From Candidatus Accumulibacter cognatus (lineage in GTDB: Bacteria; Pseudomonadota; Gammaproteobacteria; Burkholderiales; Rhodocyclaceae), in contig CP058708.1 of the NCBI GenBank assembly GCA_013414765.1, positions 2,723,553-2,787,552 of the forward strand: 64,000 bases of DNA. The letters run 5' to 3'. How positions within the stretch are numbered: position 1 is the first letter of the stretch; the number at the start of each line of letters is the position of its first letter. Of this stretch, positions 9,230-17,442 are shown one piece after another. Under the pieces are notes generated by a model that saw only the letters and a program-made list of their open reading frames with translations, did not search any database and was not told the origin of the DNA. The translations under genes and the position numbers were made by a program.

Positions 9230-10096
9230 TTACTTGATCAGCCCGGCGCTGCGCGCCGCCCGTTCGATGCCATCATAGTTGGCCGCCGTGGTCGGCACGA
9301 ACTTCGACGCGCGCTGCAGTTCCATCAGTTCGCGCTGCGCCGGGTCGGCCCGGTCGAGCTTGAGGAATGCCTGGGTGATCTTCTGGCGCAGCGCCGGGTC
9401 AAGACCGGGGCGCACCGTCCAGTTGTAGTCGAAGTAGGACGGCGTCGTGGCGATGACCTTGACCCGCCTGGCGTTGGCATCGCCCTTTTCGAGCAGTTTG
9501 TCCATTACCGAAGCATTGAGCACGCCTGCCTCGACCTTGCCGGAAGCAACGAAGGCTACGGTCGCGTCATGCGCACCGGAGAAGGCGACGTTCTTGAAAT
9601 CCTTGTCAGGATCAATGCCATCCTTGAGCAGGTAGAAACGCGGCATCAGGTGTCCCGAGGTGGACGACGGCGAGCCAAAGGCGAAGGTCTTGCCCTTCAG
9701 TTCGACGAGCGACGTCACCGGGCTGTTCGCCGGCACAATGAATTTGCTGGTGAACACCTCGTCCTCTGCGCGCTGGACGATCGGGATCGCCTCGCCGCCA
9801 GTCCGCAGCTTTGCCTGTACAAAGGTGAACCCGCCGAGCCAGGCGAGATCGATCTTCTTCGCCGCAAGGCCCTCGACTACCGCGGCATAGTCGCTGACCG
9901 GCGTGAACTGCACCTTGTAGCCGGTTTCCTTCTCGAGATACTCGCCGAGCGGTCTGAACTTGCGCTGCAGTTCGGTGGGCGCCTCGTCGGGGATTGCCGA
10001 GACCCGTAACAGGTTTTCGGCGTAACTTGCAACGCTGCCGAGCATCAGGGCGAGCGCCAGGGCGCTGCGGGAAATCAGGCGGGGCAAAAGCATCAT
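9230..10096 (-). CDS. phnD: PhnD-like periplasmic binding protein, putative selenium-oxyanion ABC importer
   Basis: A 288-residue protein with an N-terminal signal peptide (cleavage likely after SVASYA) and the PhnD fold: early [18 protein letters not shown], the ligand-binding [13 protein letters not shown], and [13 protein letters not shown]. In phosphonate-binding PhnD the equivalent SSTSG segment contacts the oxyanion. Families annotated as putative selenate/selenite binding proteins belong here and are often next to selD, as in this window. That substrate is an inference from the neighbour. First gene of the transporter set, 81 bp after selD on the same strand. Confidence 0.85.
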
Positions 10097-10177
10097 GGTC
10101 GGTTCTCCGTGAGTGGCAGGTTGGTGCGGGGCAGGGCGGTGTGCCGCCAGGGCGTGCAGGCTTTGTGCATCCCTTGG

Positions 10178-12457
10178 TCAGGTGCGCAGTGTAATTGGTT
10201 CCACTGCCTCGCTGGCCGGCAGCACGCGTCCGATGCAGATCGCTCGCGCATAGCCCAGGCCGCGCAGCGCGGCGATGCAGTCCGCTGCCTTTTCCGCCGG
10301 CACGCTGGCGAGTAGTCCGCCGGCGGTCTGCGGATCGAAGAGTAGTGGGTAGTTCGGGTGATGCAGGGATTCGGGCTGGTTGCGCAGCGCGCGGCGCAGG
10401 CGCACGTTGGCCGGCTGCAGCGAGCTGACGATTCCCGCTGCAATCGTTTCGGCAGCCCCCTCGAGGAGTGGCAGCGCAGCCAGGTCGATCTCGGCGTCTA
10501 CCCCAGACGAGCGAGTCATCTCGACCAGATGTCCGAGCAGACCGAAGCCGGTGAGGTCGGTGCACGCGCTCGCGCCGTGCGCGATCAAGCACGGCACTGC
10601 CGCCTGGTTCGACTGTTGCATCGATTCCAAAGCCGCATCGATCCAGCGGCCGCGCGCCTGCAGCCGCGCCTGCGCCGCGAACAGGGTACCGGTGCCGAGC
10701 GGTTTGCTGAGGATCAGTGCATCGCCGGGACGCATGCCGTCCTTGCGCAGGATGCAGGCCAGGGTTGCGTCGATCAGCCCGTTGATCGCGAAACCGAGCG
10801 CCAGTTCGCGACCCTCGCCGGTATGACCGCCGACCAGCGCACAGCCGGCCTCGTTGAGCACTGCAGTGGCGCCCGCCATCATCTGGAAGACGGTGTCCTC
10901 GACCTTGCTCTCCAGTCCTGGCGGAACGGTGGCGATCGCCGTTGCCGACTGCGGCGCGCCACCCATCGCGAAGATGTCGCCGAGCGCATGATTGGCGGCG
11001 ATCCTGCCGAAAAGCCAGGGGTCGTCGATGAAGGCACGAAAGAAATCGACCGTATGCACCAGCGCACTGCCCAGCGGCACCCGCAGCACCGCTGCATCGT
11101 CGGGCGCGTACAGGCCGATCAGCACATCGTCGCGTGCGATCGGGTGAACCCTTGCCAGCGCCCGTGACAGGACCGTGGCGCCGACCTTGGCGCCACAGCC
11201 GCCGCAGCGCATGGCAATAGCCGAGATCGCCTGTGTCTGCTCGGCCGCGTCGAGTGGAATCGCCTCGGACGGCGCAGGCGAGGCATTCTCGTCCATTGGC
11301 GCGAATTCGCTGAAACGGCGCATGAAGCGCCGGTCGATCCAGTCCTTCCAGCGCCACACCCAGTCACCACGCGCAAATAGCCAGCCGCGCGAGGCGACCG
11401 CGTGCCGGTCGCCGGTGCTGATCAGCGCCAGCCAGCGTCGCTGTGGGCGATACGCGAGCAGTGGCTGGCACAGGACGATTCGCCGAAGGTTTTCGGCCAG
11501 CGGTTTGCCCATCCGCACCGCGAAGACACCAGCCTTTTCCAGCGGCCGGTCGGTCAGCGATGCGCAATCACCGGCGGCGAAGATCAGCGGATCAGTCTCG
11601 CTCTGCAGGGTGTTGCGGACCCGGATGAAACCCTCGCCATCGAGCGCCAGTCCGGTCTCACGCAGCCACGGCGCGCCGCCGGCCTGCGTCACCCAGACGA
11701 TCTCGTCGGCGGCGAACATCTCGCCGCTGCGCACCCGTAGATGGCCGGCGGCAACTTCGACGACTTCGCAATGGCGATGGAGAATCACGCCGCGCTCGCT
11801 CAGGACGCGCTCGAAGACGCCACGCACCGCCGCGTTGTGTGTCGGCAGAATGCTCGCGCTGGCCGAGAAGAGGTGAAAACGAAGTTCGTCGGGATCGCGA
11901 CCGAGCGCAGCGAGTTCACCGCGCAGTCGGTACTGCATGGCCAGCGTCAGCTCGACGCCGCCGGCACCGGCACCGACTACGGCGATCGTTGTTGTCCCAG
12001 CGTGCGCACGCACGCGCCCAAGCAGAGCCAGCCAGCGTTCGTTGAAGCGGCGGATCGGTTTCACCGGTACCGCCTGCTCGGCAGCGCCTTCGACGCGCGC
12101 AAGCTGTGGCGTCGAGCCGATGTTGATCGACAGCACATCGTAGGGCACTGGCGGCCGCTGGCGGCACAGTACCTGGCGTGCGGCGCGGTTGATGCCGATC
12201 ACTTCGTCGCGGAAATAGCGCGTGCCGGCGAATTCGGCCAGCCGCCGCAGATCGATATGCACTGCGTCGAAATCGTAGTGTCCGGCGATGTAGCCGGGCA
12301 GCATTCCCGAGTACGGCGTGTCCGTATCGGTGCAGATCACGGTCAGGCGCAGACCCGGCAACCGCTGCATGGCAAACATTCGCAGCACGCCGACGTGGCT
12401 GTGACCACCGCCAATCAGGACAATATCGCGGAGGATCGGAGTGCTTGCCGCGCGCAT
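10178..12457 (-). CDS. selD: FAD/NAD(P)-oxidoreductase fused to selenide, water dikinase
   Basis: A 759-residue fusion. Residues 1 to about 375 are a pyridine-nucleotide-disulfide oxidoreductase of the NDH-2 type (dinucleotide sites VLIGGGHSHVG near 13 and VVGAGAGGVELTLA near 160; FAAGDCASL near 293). Residues from about 410 are SelD, which makes selenophosphate from selenide and ATP. The catalytic segment RCGGCGAKVG (417-426) has Cys rather than Sec, with the conserved Lys at 424. The fused oxidoreductase may deliver reduced selenium. It precedes a PhnCDE-like importer on the same strand; no selA, selB or selU is in the window. Confidence 0.93.
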   Translation of the reverse strand: MRAASTPILRDIVLIGGGHSHVGVLRMFAMQRLPGLRLTVICTDTDTPYSGMLPGYIAGHYDFDAVHIDLRRLAEFAGTRYFRDEVIGINRAARQVLCRQRPPVPYDVLSINIGSTPQLARVEGAAEQAVPVKPIRRFNERWLALLGRVRAHAGTTTIAVVGAGAGGVELTLAMQYRLRGELAALGRDPDELRFHLFSASASILPTHNAAVRGVFERVLSERGVILHRHCEVVEVAAGHLRVRSGEMFAADEIVWVTQAGGAPWLRETGLALDGEGFIRVRNTLQSETDPLIFAAGDCASLTDRPLEKAGVFAVRMGKPLAENLRRIVLCQPLLAYRPQRRWLALISTGDRHAVASRGWLFARGDWVWRWKDWIDRRFMRRFSEFAPMDENASPAPSEAIPLDAAEQTQAISAIAMRCGGCGAKVGATVLSRALARVHPIARDDVLIGLYAPDDAAVLRVPLGSALVHTVDFFRAFIDDPWLFGRIAANHALGDIFAMGGAPQSATAIATVPPGLESKVEDTVFQMMAGATAVLNEAGCALVGGHTGEGRELALGFAINGLIDATLACILRKDGMRPGDALILSKPLGTGTLFAAQARLQARGRWIDAALESMQQSNQAAVPCLIAHGASACTDLTGFGLLGHLVEMTRSSGVDAEIDLAALPLLEGAAETIAAGIVSSLQPANVRLRRALRNQPESLHHPNYPLLFDPQTAGGLLASVPAEKAADCIAALRGLGYARAICIGRVLPASEAVEPITLRT

Positions 12458-12575
12458 TCAGCTTTCCTTGACGTCGTACAGCAGACGTTTCGACACTTCC
12501 AATAATCGCTCCATCGGCAGCTTCTTCAGCCACTCGTCGTTTCTCTGGAAAAGGTCTTGTTTGCTCAGGTGCATC
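12458..12575 (-). pseudogene. remnant of a transposase N terminus (IS66/DUF6444-like)
   Basis: Read on the minus strand, ATG at 12575 gives MHLSKQDLFQR and, after skipping one extra base in a run of T at about 12540-12543, continues NDEWLKKLPMERLLEVSKR to a TGA that touches the selD start. This resembles the N-terminal region of IS66-like transposases carrying a DUF6444 domain. Only about 39 codons remain. An insertion scar directly upstream of selD means the selD promoter was probably displaced or rebuilt. Family assignment is from memory of the motif only. Confidence 0.45.
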
Positions 12576-12844
12576 GCGCCGCTTCTGTCAGGTCGTCCGA
12601 AAGTTCAGCAATTATGTCATACAGATTATCGCGCGGGTGGCTTTCTTAAGGGGGTGAATGATGACGACTGTCCGGTTTGCCATGGAATACGCATCCCCCG
12701 CCGGAATGACTGAACATTTCTGGTTGGCTGGGGCGGGTTACCGGCATGTTTGACAGAAAGCGGTGGGGGCCACAGAGGGTATTGATTCGAAGTTCGCCAG
12801 CAACTGATAACCTCTATGGCGAAATTGTCTATCCCCTATGTCAA
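12576..12844. other. intergenic stretch upstream of feoA, no gene seen
   Basis: No convincing coding frame. A 30-codon frame near 12660-12752 has no recognisable features. The right part leads into the Fur-box promoter region of feoA. Confidence 0.5.
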
Positions 12845-12859
12845 TGCGAATAGTTCTCA
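12845..12859 (+). promoter_or_regulatory. probable Fur box upstream of feoA
   Basis: TGCGAATAGTTCTCA matches the 7-1-7 Fur consensus TGATAATNATTATCA at 10 of 14 informative positions. It is followed at once by TATAGT, a plausible -10 box, so bound Fur would block the promoter. It lies about 170 bp before feoA, the expected target of iron repression. Confidence 0.6.
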
Positions 12860-13014
12860 TGTATAGTGCAATGGTAATGAGCAGGGTGGCGAGCATGCCT
12901 CCGGAACAGTCACGCTGACGGTGTCTGACGGAGCAGTCGCCACTTTCCCGCGGCGCCTTGTCACCCGCAACTCGATGAAGATTGCAGATACGCATGAAGA
13001 AAGATACCGGTTCC

Positions 13015-13296
13015 ATGAATCCCCAAGAATTGATTCCTCTATTTGACCTTCCGCTGGGTCAGGAAGGCATCGTCAGCAGCCGGCCCAACGCCATCAACGG
13101 CGAAGCGGCTGACGTGGCGCTGGCGTTGCGGCTATTCGAGATCGGCTTTTTCGACGGAGAGCGGGTGCGCGTCGTGGCGCGCGGACATCCGGGTGGTGAT
13201 CCGGTTGCGGTGCGGGTCGGCAATACGATGTTTGCCTTGCGAAAATTTGAAGCCGAGCGCGTTCTGGTCGCTCCGCTGGGAGGAAAAGAACCATGA
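13015..13296 (+). CDS. feoA: FeoA ferrous iron transport accessory protein
   Basis: A 93-residue SH3-like FeoA domain (LPLGQEGIVSS..., RLFEIGFFDGERVRVVARG, GDPVAVRVGNTMFALR). FeoA binds the cytoplasmic face of FeoB and supports ferrous iron uptake. I use the ATG at 13015; another in-frame ATG at 12994 would add seven residues and cannot be ruled out. The stop overlaps the feoB start by 4 bp (ATGA), so the two are translationally coupled. A Fur box lies upstream. Confidence 0.9.
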   Translation: MNPQELIPLFDLPLGQEGIVSSRPNAINGEAADVALALRLFEIGFFDGERVRVVARGHPGGDPVAVRVGNTMFALRKFEAERVLVAPLGGKEP

Positions 13297-15173
13297 GCAC
13301 AGCCCATGCAACCTGTAACCTGGCCCTGCTGGGCAACCCGAATTGCGGCAAGACGGCACTGTTCAATCTGCTGACCGGCAGCCGGCAGAAGGTCGCCAAC
13401 TATCCCGGCGTGACGGTCGACCGCAAGGAGGGACAACTCATCACGCCGTCGGGCAAACAGTTTCGCATCCTCGATTTGCCGGGCGCCTACAGTCTCAACG
13501 CGGTCAGCATCGACGAAGAAATCACCCGCGATGTGGTCCTCGGAACGCGCGCCGATGAGCGGCGCCCCGACCTGATCGTCTGTGTCAGCGACGCCACCAA
13601 CCTCAAGCTCAACCTGCGGCTGGTTCTCGAAGTCAAGCGTCTGGGTCTGCCGATGGTCCTGGCGTTGAACATGACCGACCTGGCGGCGAAACGCGGCATC
13701 GTCATCGACGTTTCCGCGCTCGAGCGCGAACTGGGCATGCCGGTGGTCAGCACCGTCGCCGTCAAGCGCAGCGGTGCCAGCGAGCTGATTGCCCGGCTCG
13801 AAGCCATCCAGCCAGATACGGCCGCTCACCCGGCGTCCTGGCTGCCGCCCGATGTAGCCGATGTCACCGCCACCCAGCGCGAAGTCAGGCGCATTCTCGC
13901 GGCCACCGTCCGCGAACCGGCGATCGACATCCGTCTCGACGAGCACATCGATCGCATCGTGCTGCACCCGTTATGGGGCATGCTCATTCTGGCGGGTACG
14001 CTGTTCCTGATGTTTCAGGCGGTATTCAGTTGGGCGAGCCTGCCGATGGAGTGGATCAAGGCGGGGGTCGAAGCCGGTGGCGAGTTTCTCGTGGCTCGGA
14101 TGCCGGAGGGCATCCTGCGTAGCCTGCTGGTCGACGGGATCATTGCCGGTGTTGGCAGTGTGCTGGTGTTCCTGCCGCAAATCCTGATCCTCTTCCTGTT
14201 CATTCTTGCCCTTGAAGACTCGGGCTATCTGCCACGCGCAGCGTTTCTGCTCGACCGCCTGATGGGCACTGTCGGCCTCTCGGGCCGCTCGTTCATTCCG
14301 CTGTTGTCGAGCTTTGCCTGCGCCGTCCCAGGCATCATGGCGGCGCGTACCATCTCCAATTGGCGTGACCGTCTGGTGACGATCATGATCGCGCCGCTGA
14401 TGACCTGCTCGGCGCGTTTGCCGGTGTACGCGCTGATCATCGGCGCCTTCATCCCGGAAACCACGGTCGCTGGCGTATTCAACCTGCAGGGACTGGTGCT
14501 GTTCGTCCTCTACGTTGCCGGCATCGTCAGTGCGATGGCCGTCGCCGGCGCCCTCAAATTGACGGTTGGCCGTGGCCAGCAACATCCGCTGATGCTCGAA
14601 TTGCCGTCGTACCGTTGGCCGCATGCTCGCAACCTGCTGCTTGGCCTGGTCGAACGCGCGCAGATATTCCTCATGCGTGTCGGCAACATCATCCTGGCGC
14701 TGATGGTGATACTCTGGTTCCTGTCGTCTTTCCCTGCGGCGCCGGAAGGCGCCAGCGGCCCGGCGATCTATTACAGTTATGCCGGCATGCTCGGTCGGGC
14801 GCTGGCAGTGATCTTTGCTCCGGTCGGCTTCAACTGGGAAATCTCGATCGCCCTGGTGCCCGGCATGGCGGCGCGCGAGGTCGCGGTCGGCGCCCTCGGC
14901 ACGGTCTATGCGCTGTCGGCGGCCGGCGACGACGTCGCGACAGAGCTGGTACCCATGTTGGCGGCGGGATGGTCACTGCCGACGGCATTCTCGCTGCTCG
15001 CCTGGTACGTCTTCTCGCCACAGTGCCTGTCCACGCTTGCCGTGGTCAAGCGCGAAACCGGCTCGTGGCGTTATTCGCTGCTGATGGCCGGCTACCTGTT
15101 CGCTCTGGCGTATGGTGCGGCTTTCGTGACTTACCGGATTGCCCTTGTTCTGACCGGAGTTGGCCATGCTTGA
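13293..15173 (+). CDS. feoB: FeoB ferrous iron transporter
   Basis: A 626-residue FeoB. The N-terminal G domain has G1 (LLGNPNCGKTALFN), G3 (DLPG) and G4 (NMTD); the C-terminal half holds the two gate motifs of membrane helices, including PLLSSFACAVPGIMAAR and PLMTCSARLPVYALI, whose cysteines are the conserved ones thought to contact iron. It is shorter than the 773-residue E. coli protein, as in many betaproteobacteria. It imports Fe2+ across the inner membrane. feoA precedes it with a 4-bp overlap and a Cys-rich small gene overlaps its end. Confidence 0.96.
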   Translation: MSTAHATCNLALLGNPNCGKTALFNLLTGSRQKVANYPGVTVDRKEGQLITPSGKQFRILDLPGAYSLNAVSIDEEITRDVVLGTRADERRPDLIVCVSDATNLKLNLRLVLEVKRLGLPMVLALNMTDLAAKRGIVIDVSALERELGMPVVSTVAVKRSGASELIARLEAIQPDTAAHPASWLPPDVADVTATQREVRRILAATVREPAIDIRLDEHIDRIVLHPLWGMLILAGTLFLMFQAVFSWASLPMEWIKAGVEAGGEFLVARMPEGILRSLLVDGIIAGVGSVLVFLPQILILFLFILALEDSGYLPRAAFLLDRLMGTVGLSGRSFIPLLSSFACAVPGIMAARTISNWRDRLVTIMIAPLMTCSARLPVYALIIGAFIPETTVAGVFNLQGLVLFVLYVAGIVSAMAVAGALKLTVGRGQQHPLMLELPSYRWPHARNLLLGLVERAQIFLMRVGNIILALMVILWFLSSFPAAPEGASGPAIYYSYAGMLGRALAVIFAPVGFNWEISIALVPGMAAREVAVGALGTVYALSAAGDDVATELVPMLAAGWSLPTAFSLLAWYVFSPQCLSTLAVVKRETGSWRYSLLMAGYLFALAYGAAFVTYRIALVLTGVGHA

Positions 15174-15438
15174 AGAATGGATTGTCTATGGTGCGGTCAT
15201 TTGCGCTACCATCTACGCGGCGCGGCGATTGCTGCCCGGCGTTCTGCGTGCGGCGCTTGTCGAATGCTATGTGACCTTGGCACAGCGTTTCGGACTGGCG
15301 CCGGCCGACGCCGGATCGTCAGGTCGGGAGGCCAGTGACAAGGCAGGCAACGCCTGCGGCGGCTGCACTGGATGCTCCGGTTGTGGCACGAAGCAGGAGC
15401 ATCGCCATGTAATGATCATCAAATCCCCTGGGAAATAA
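15166..15438 (+). CDS. small Cys-rich membrane protein of the feo operon (DUF6587-like)
   Basis: A 90-residue protein from the ATG at 15166 (MLEEWIVYGAVICATIY), overlapping feoB by 8 bp. One membrane helix spans about residues 7-25, and the tail has a Cys/Gly cluster (NACGGCTGCSGCG) that looks metal-binding. It occupies the place of FeoC or FeoB-associated Cys-rich proteins and may modulate FeoB or bind iron. Family naming is tentative; the operon position and Cys cluster are what the sequence shows. Confidence 0.78.
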   Translation: MLEEWIVYGAVICATIYAARRLLPGVLRAALVECYVTLAQRFGLAPADAGSSGREASDKAGNACGGCTGCSGCGTKQEHRHVMIIKSPGK

Positions 15439-15445
15439 TAGGTTC

Positions 15446-16867
15446 ATGTCGATACCCGTCAAACAGCTCGCATCCGGGATCAGCGTGTTGCTGTTCTTTT
15501 TTCTTCTGGTACAGCCGGTTGGCGCCAGTGCCGCGACCCTTGAAGGTGCTGTCGAGCCGGCGGCCAGCGAAATATCTCCGACAGCCGATACCGCGGACAC
15601 CGTCGCCGGCGAAGCCGCTGCCAACGACGACTCCCCCAACTGGGCGGAGAGCACGCTCACCGGTGACTGGGGCGGCAAACGCAAACAACTCCACGCTGCC
15701 GGGGTTCAGGCCGATCTGCTGTACACCGCCGATTTTCTGCACAACTCCAGCGGCGGCCTGAAGAGCGGCGGCACCTATGTGGGGCACGTCGACCTGATCC
15801 TGCAGCTCGATGGGGAGAAGCTCATCGGTTGGCAAGGCGGATCAGCCTATCTGCAGTTGATCAGCAACGGTGGCGGGCGGTTCAACCTCAACTACCTGGG
15901 CAGCCTGATGGGCGCCGACAACTTCGAAGCGCCGGTCAACCGCACTGGCCTGTTCAAGGCCTGGCTGCAGCAGTCCTTTCTGGACGACAAGGCTTCGATC
16001 CGGATCGGCCTCTACCCTATCGACAGCGAGTTCTACGTTACCGATTCGTCTGGTGTCTTTCTGCATCCCTCGTTCGGAATGGCTGCCGAAGCGGCCAGTT
16101 TCGGCAGCCTCGCCGGCCCCTCGATCTACCGGACGAGTGCTTATGGCGCGCGCTTCAGGATCGACCCCGATCCGGCCTGGTACGCCATGTTGGCCATCAC
16201 TCGCGGTATTCCAAGCGATCGGGTGGCCAGCGCCGGTCCCAACATCAGTTGGCACAACAGCAGCGGCAGCATGCTGATCGGCGAGTTTGGCTTTAGTCCG
16301 GTCAAGGCCGGGCTGTTCAACGATCGTCCGAGCGAGCCAGCGAAGCAGGGCGACGACTTTGCCCCGATCAGCAAGGTCGCCCTGGGTCTCTGGCGCTTCA
16401 GCCCGCAGTATCCGCAACTCATCGCCGTCGATGCCGCCGGAGAAGCCCTGTCGGCGACGCACTGGGGCGCCTATCTGCTTGCCGAACAGTCGGTATATCG
16501 GATCCCGGAGTCGAATCGGGATGTCGCGCTGTTCGTGCGTTACGGTTTTACCGACGGGACGACCAGCCTCCTTGCTTATTCGGTCAGCGCCGGTCTCAGC
16601 TACCGGGGGCCGTTCTCCGGTCGCGAGAAGGATGCCTTCGGCATTGCTGCGACACGCGCGCATGTTGGCCCGCAGGGGCGGATTCAGTTGGCCAGCGACG
16701 CAGGCACGGCCCTGTCATCGACCAATGAAACCGTGCTTGAAATGACTTACCGGGCGCAACTCGCCCCCGGAATGGTGCTGCAGCCGGTCGTTCAGCGCGT
16801 CCTCAACCCGGCGCTTCATCTTGCCAACGCGATCGTTGCCGGAGTCCGCCTGCAGCTTTCGTTTTAA
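15446..16867 (+). CDS. OprB-like carbohydrate-selective porin
   Basis: A 473-residue outer-membrane protein with a signal peptide (about residues 1-30, ending GASAATLEG) and the OprB pattern: LTGDWGGKRKQLHAAGVQ at the start of the barrel, alternating beta-strand character throughout, and a C-terminal phenylalanine (RLQLSF) needed for barrel assembly. OprB porins pass sugars. The gene begins 7 bp after the feo operon's third gene, so it may share Fur control, and then its solute could be iron-related; this is inference from position. Confidence 0.85.
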   Translation: MSIPVKQLASGISVLLFFFLLVQPVGASAATLEGAVEPAASEISPTADTADTVAGEAAANDDSPNWAESTLTGDWGGKRKQLHAAGVQADLLYTADFLHNSSGGLKSGGTYVGHVDLILQLDGEKLIGWQGGSAYLQLISNGGGRFNLNYLGSLMGADNFEAPVNRTGLFKAWLQQSFLDDKASIRIGLYPIDSEFYVTDSSGVFLHPSFGMAAEAASFGSLAGPSIYRTSAYGARFRIDPDPAWYAMLAITRGIPSDRVASAGPNISWHNSSGSMLIGEFGFSPVKAGLFNDRPSEPAKQGDDFAPISKVALGLWRFSPQYPQLIAVDAAGEALSATHWGAYLLAEQSVYRIPESNRDVALFVRYGFTDGTTSLLAYSVSAGLSYRGPFSGREKDAFGIAATRAHVGPQGRIQLASDAGTALSSTNETVLEMTYRAQLAPGMVLQPVVQRVLNPALHLANAIVAGVRLQLSF

Positions 16868-16894
16868 TCACCGGATCACCCACTCCGGAACGTC

Positions 16895-17215
16895 CTACCC
16901 GACCAGCGAAATGGTCTCGCCGGCCTGCTGCGAAACGATTCTTGACAGCGCCGCCATCAGCTCCTCGTGATGGCGCGTGTCTTGCCAGCAACTGCCGTCC
17001 CAACGGTAATGGAAGCCCCCCGTTCTGGCGGCCACCCAGATCTCCTGCGCCGCGTCGTGCCGATTGACGATGATCTTGCTACCGTCGGAGCACTCGATTT
17101 CGAGCACGCCGTCGCTGACCATCGCATAATCGAGATCGGCGCCGCTACGTTCCAGTGCGCCTTCGACCCGCTTGAGCGCTGCATCAGCGAGTGTGTTGAA
17201 TTCCCTGTCATTCAT
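16895..17215 (-). CDS. cyaY: CyaY, bacterial frataxin
   Basis: A 106-residue frataxin homologue of normal length. The N-terminal acidic helix (EFNTLADAALKRVEGALE) binds iron, and the beta-sheet signature is present (VLEIECSDGSKIIVNRHDAA, EIWVAARTGGFHYRWDG). CyaY regulates iron supply to IscU/IscS in Fe-S cluster assembly in the cytoplasm. It is divergent from lptM-lysA with only 35 bp between starts, an arrangement common in beta- and gammaproteobacteria. Confidence 0.95.
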   Translation of the reverse strand: MNDREFNTLADAALKRVEGALERSGADLDYAMVSDGVLEIECSDGSKIIVNRHDAAQEIWVAARTGGFHYRWDGSCWQDTRHHEELMAALSRIVSQQAGETISLVG

Positions 17216-17250
17216 CCTGTGCTACCATCTCCAATTTTTGACACTGACCG

Positions 17251-17442
17251 ATGCGCCAACCTCTTGCGCTGGCTTTGCTGGCAATTCTCGTGCTGGGCGC
17301 CTGTGGCACCAAGGGCAGTCTGACCTTGCCACCGGTCCCGGCGACACCGGTTGCGGCAGCGACCCCTCAGCCCGCCGCAAACACGAAAAGCGACACCGCG
17401 ACTGCCAAGGATTCTAGCACGCCTGTGGAACCTGTCCGATGA
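17251..17442 (+). CDS. lptM: LptM, small outer-membrane lipoprotein of the LPS translocon
   Basis: A 63-residue lipoprotein: signal peptide with lipobox LGACG (Cys at about residue 18), then GTKGSLTLPP, the hallmark of LptM/YifL, and a Pro/Ala/Thr-rich tail. LptM assists disulfide maturation of LptD. Its stop overlaps the lysA start by 4 bp. The conserved neighbours lysA and divergent cyaY support the name. Confidence 0.9.
   Translation: MRQPLALALLAILVLGACGTKGSLTLPPVPATPVAAATPQPAANTKSDTATAKDSSTPVEPVR

Noticed and set aside
9612-11357. A 581-codon minus-strand frame over selD and phnD
   Set aside because: It is out of frame with two intact genes on the same strand and has an Arg/Ala-rich shadow composition.
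10178-12457. Selenocysteine-containing SelD
   Set aside because: The catalytic position is a Cys codon and no in-frame TGA interrupts the gene.
13059-13967. Minus-strand 302-codon frame opposite feoAB
   Set aside because: Shadow of two intact, motif-rich genes.
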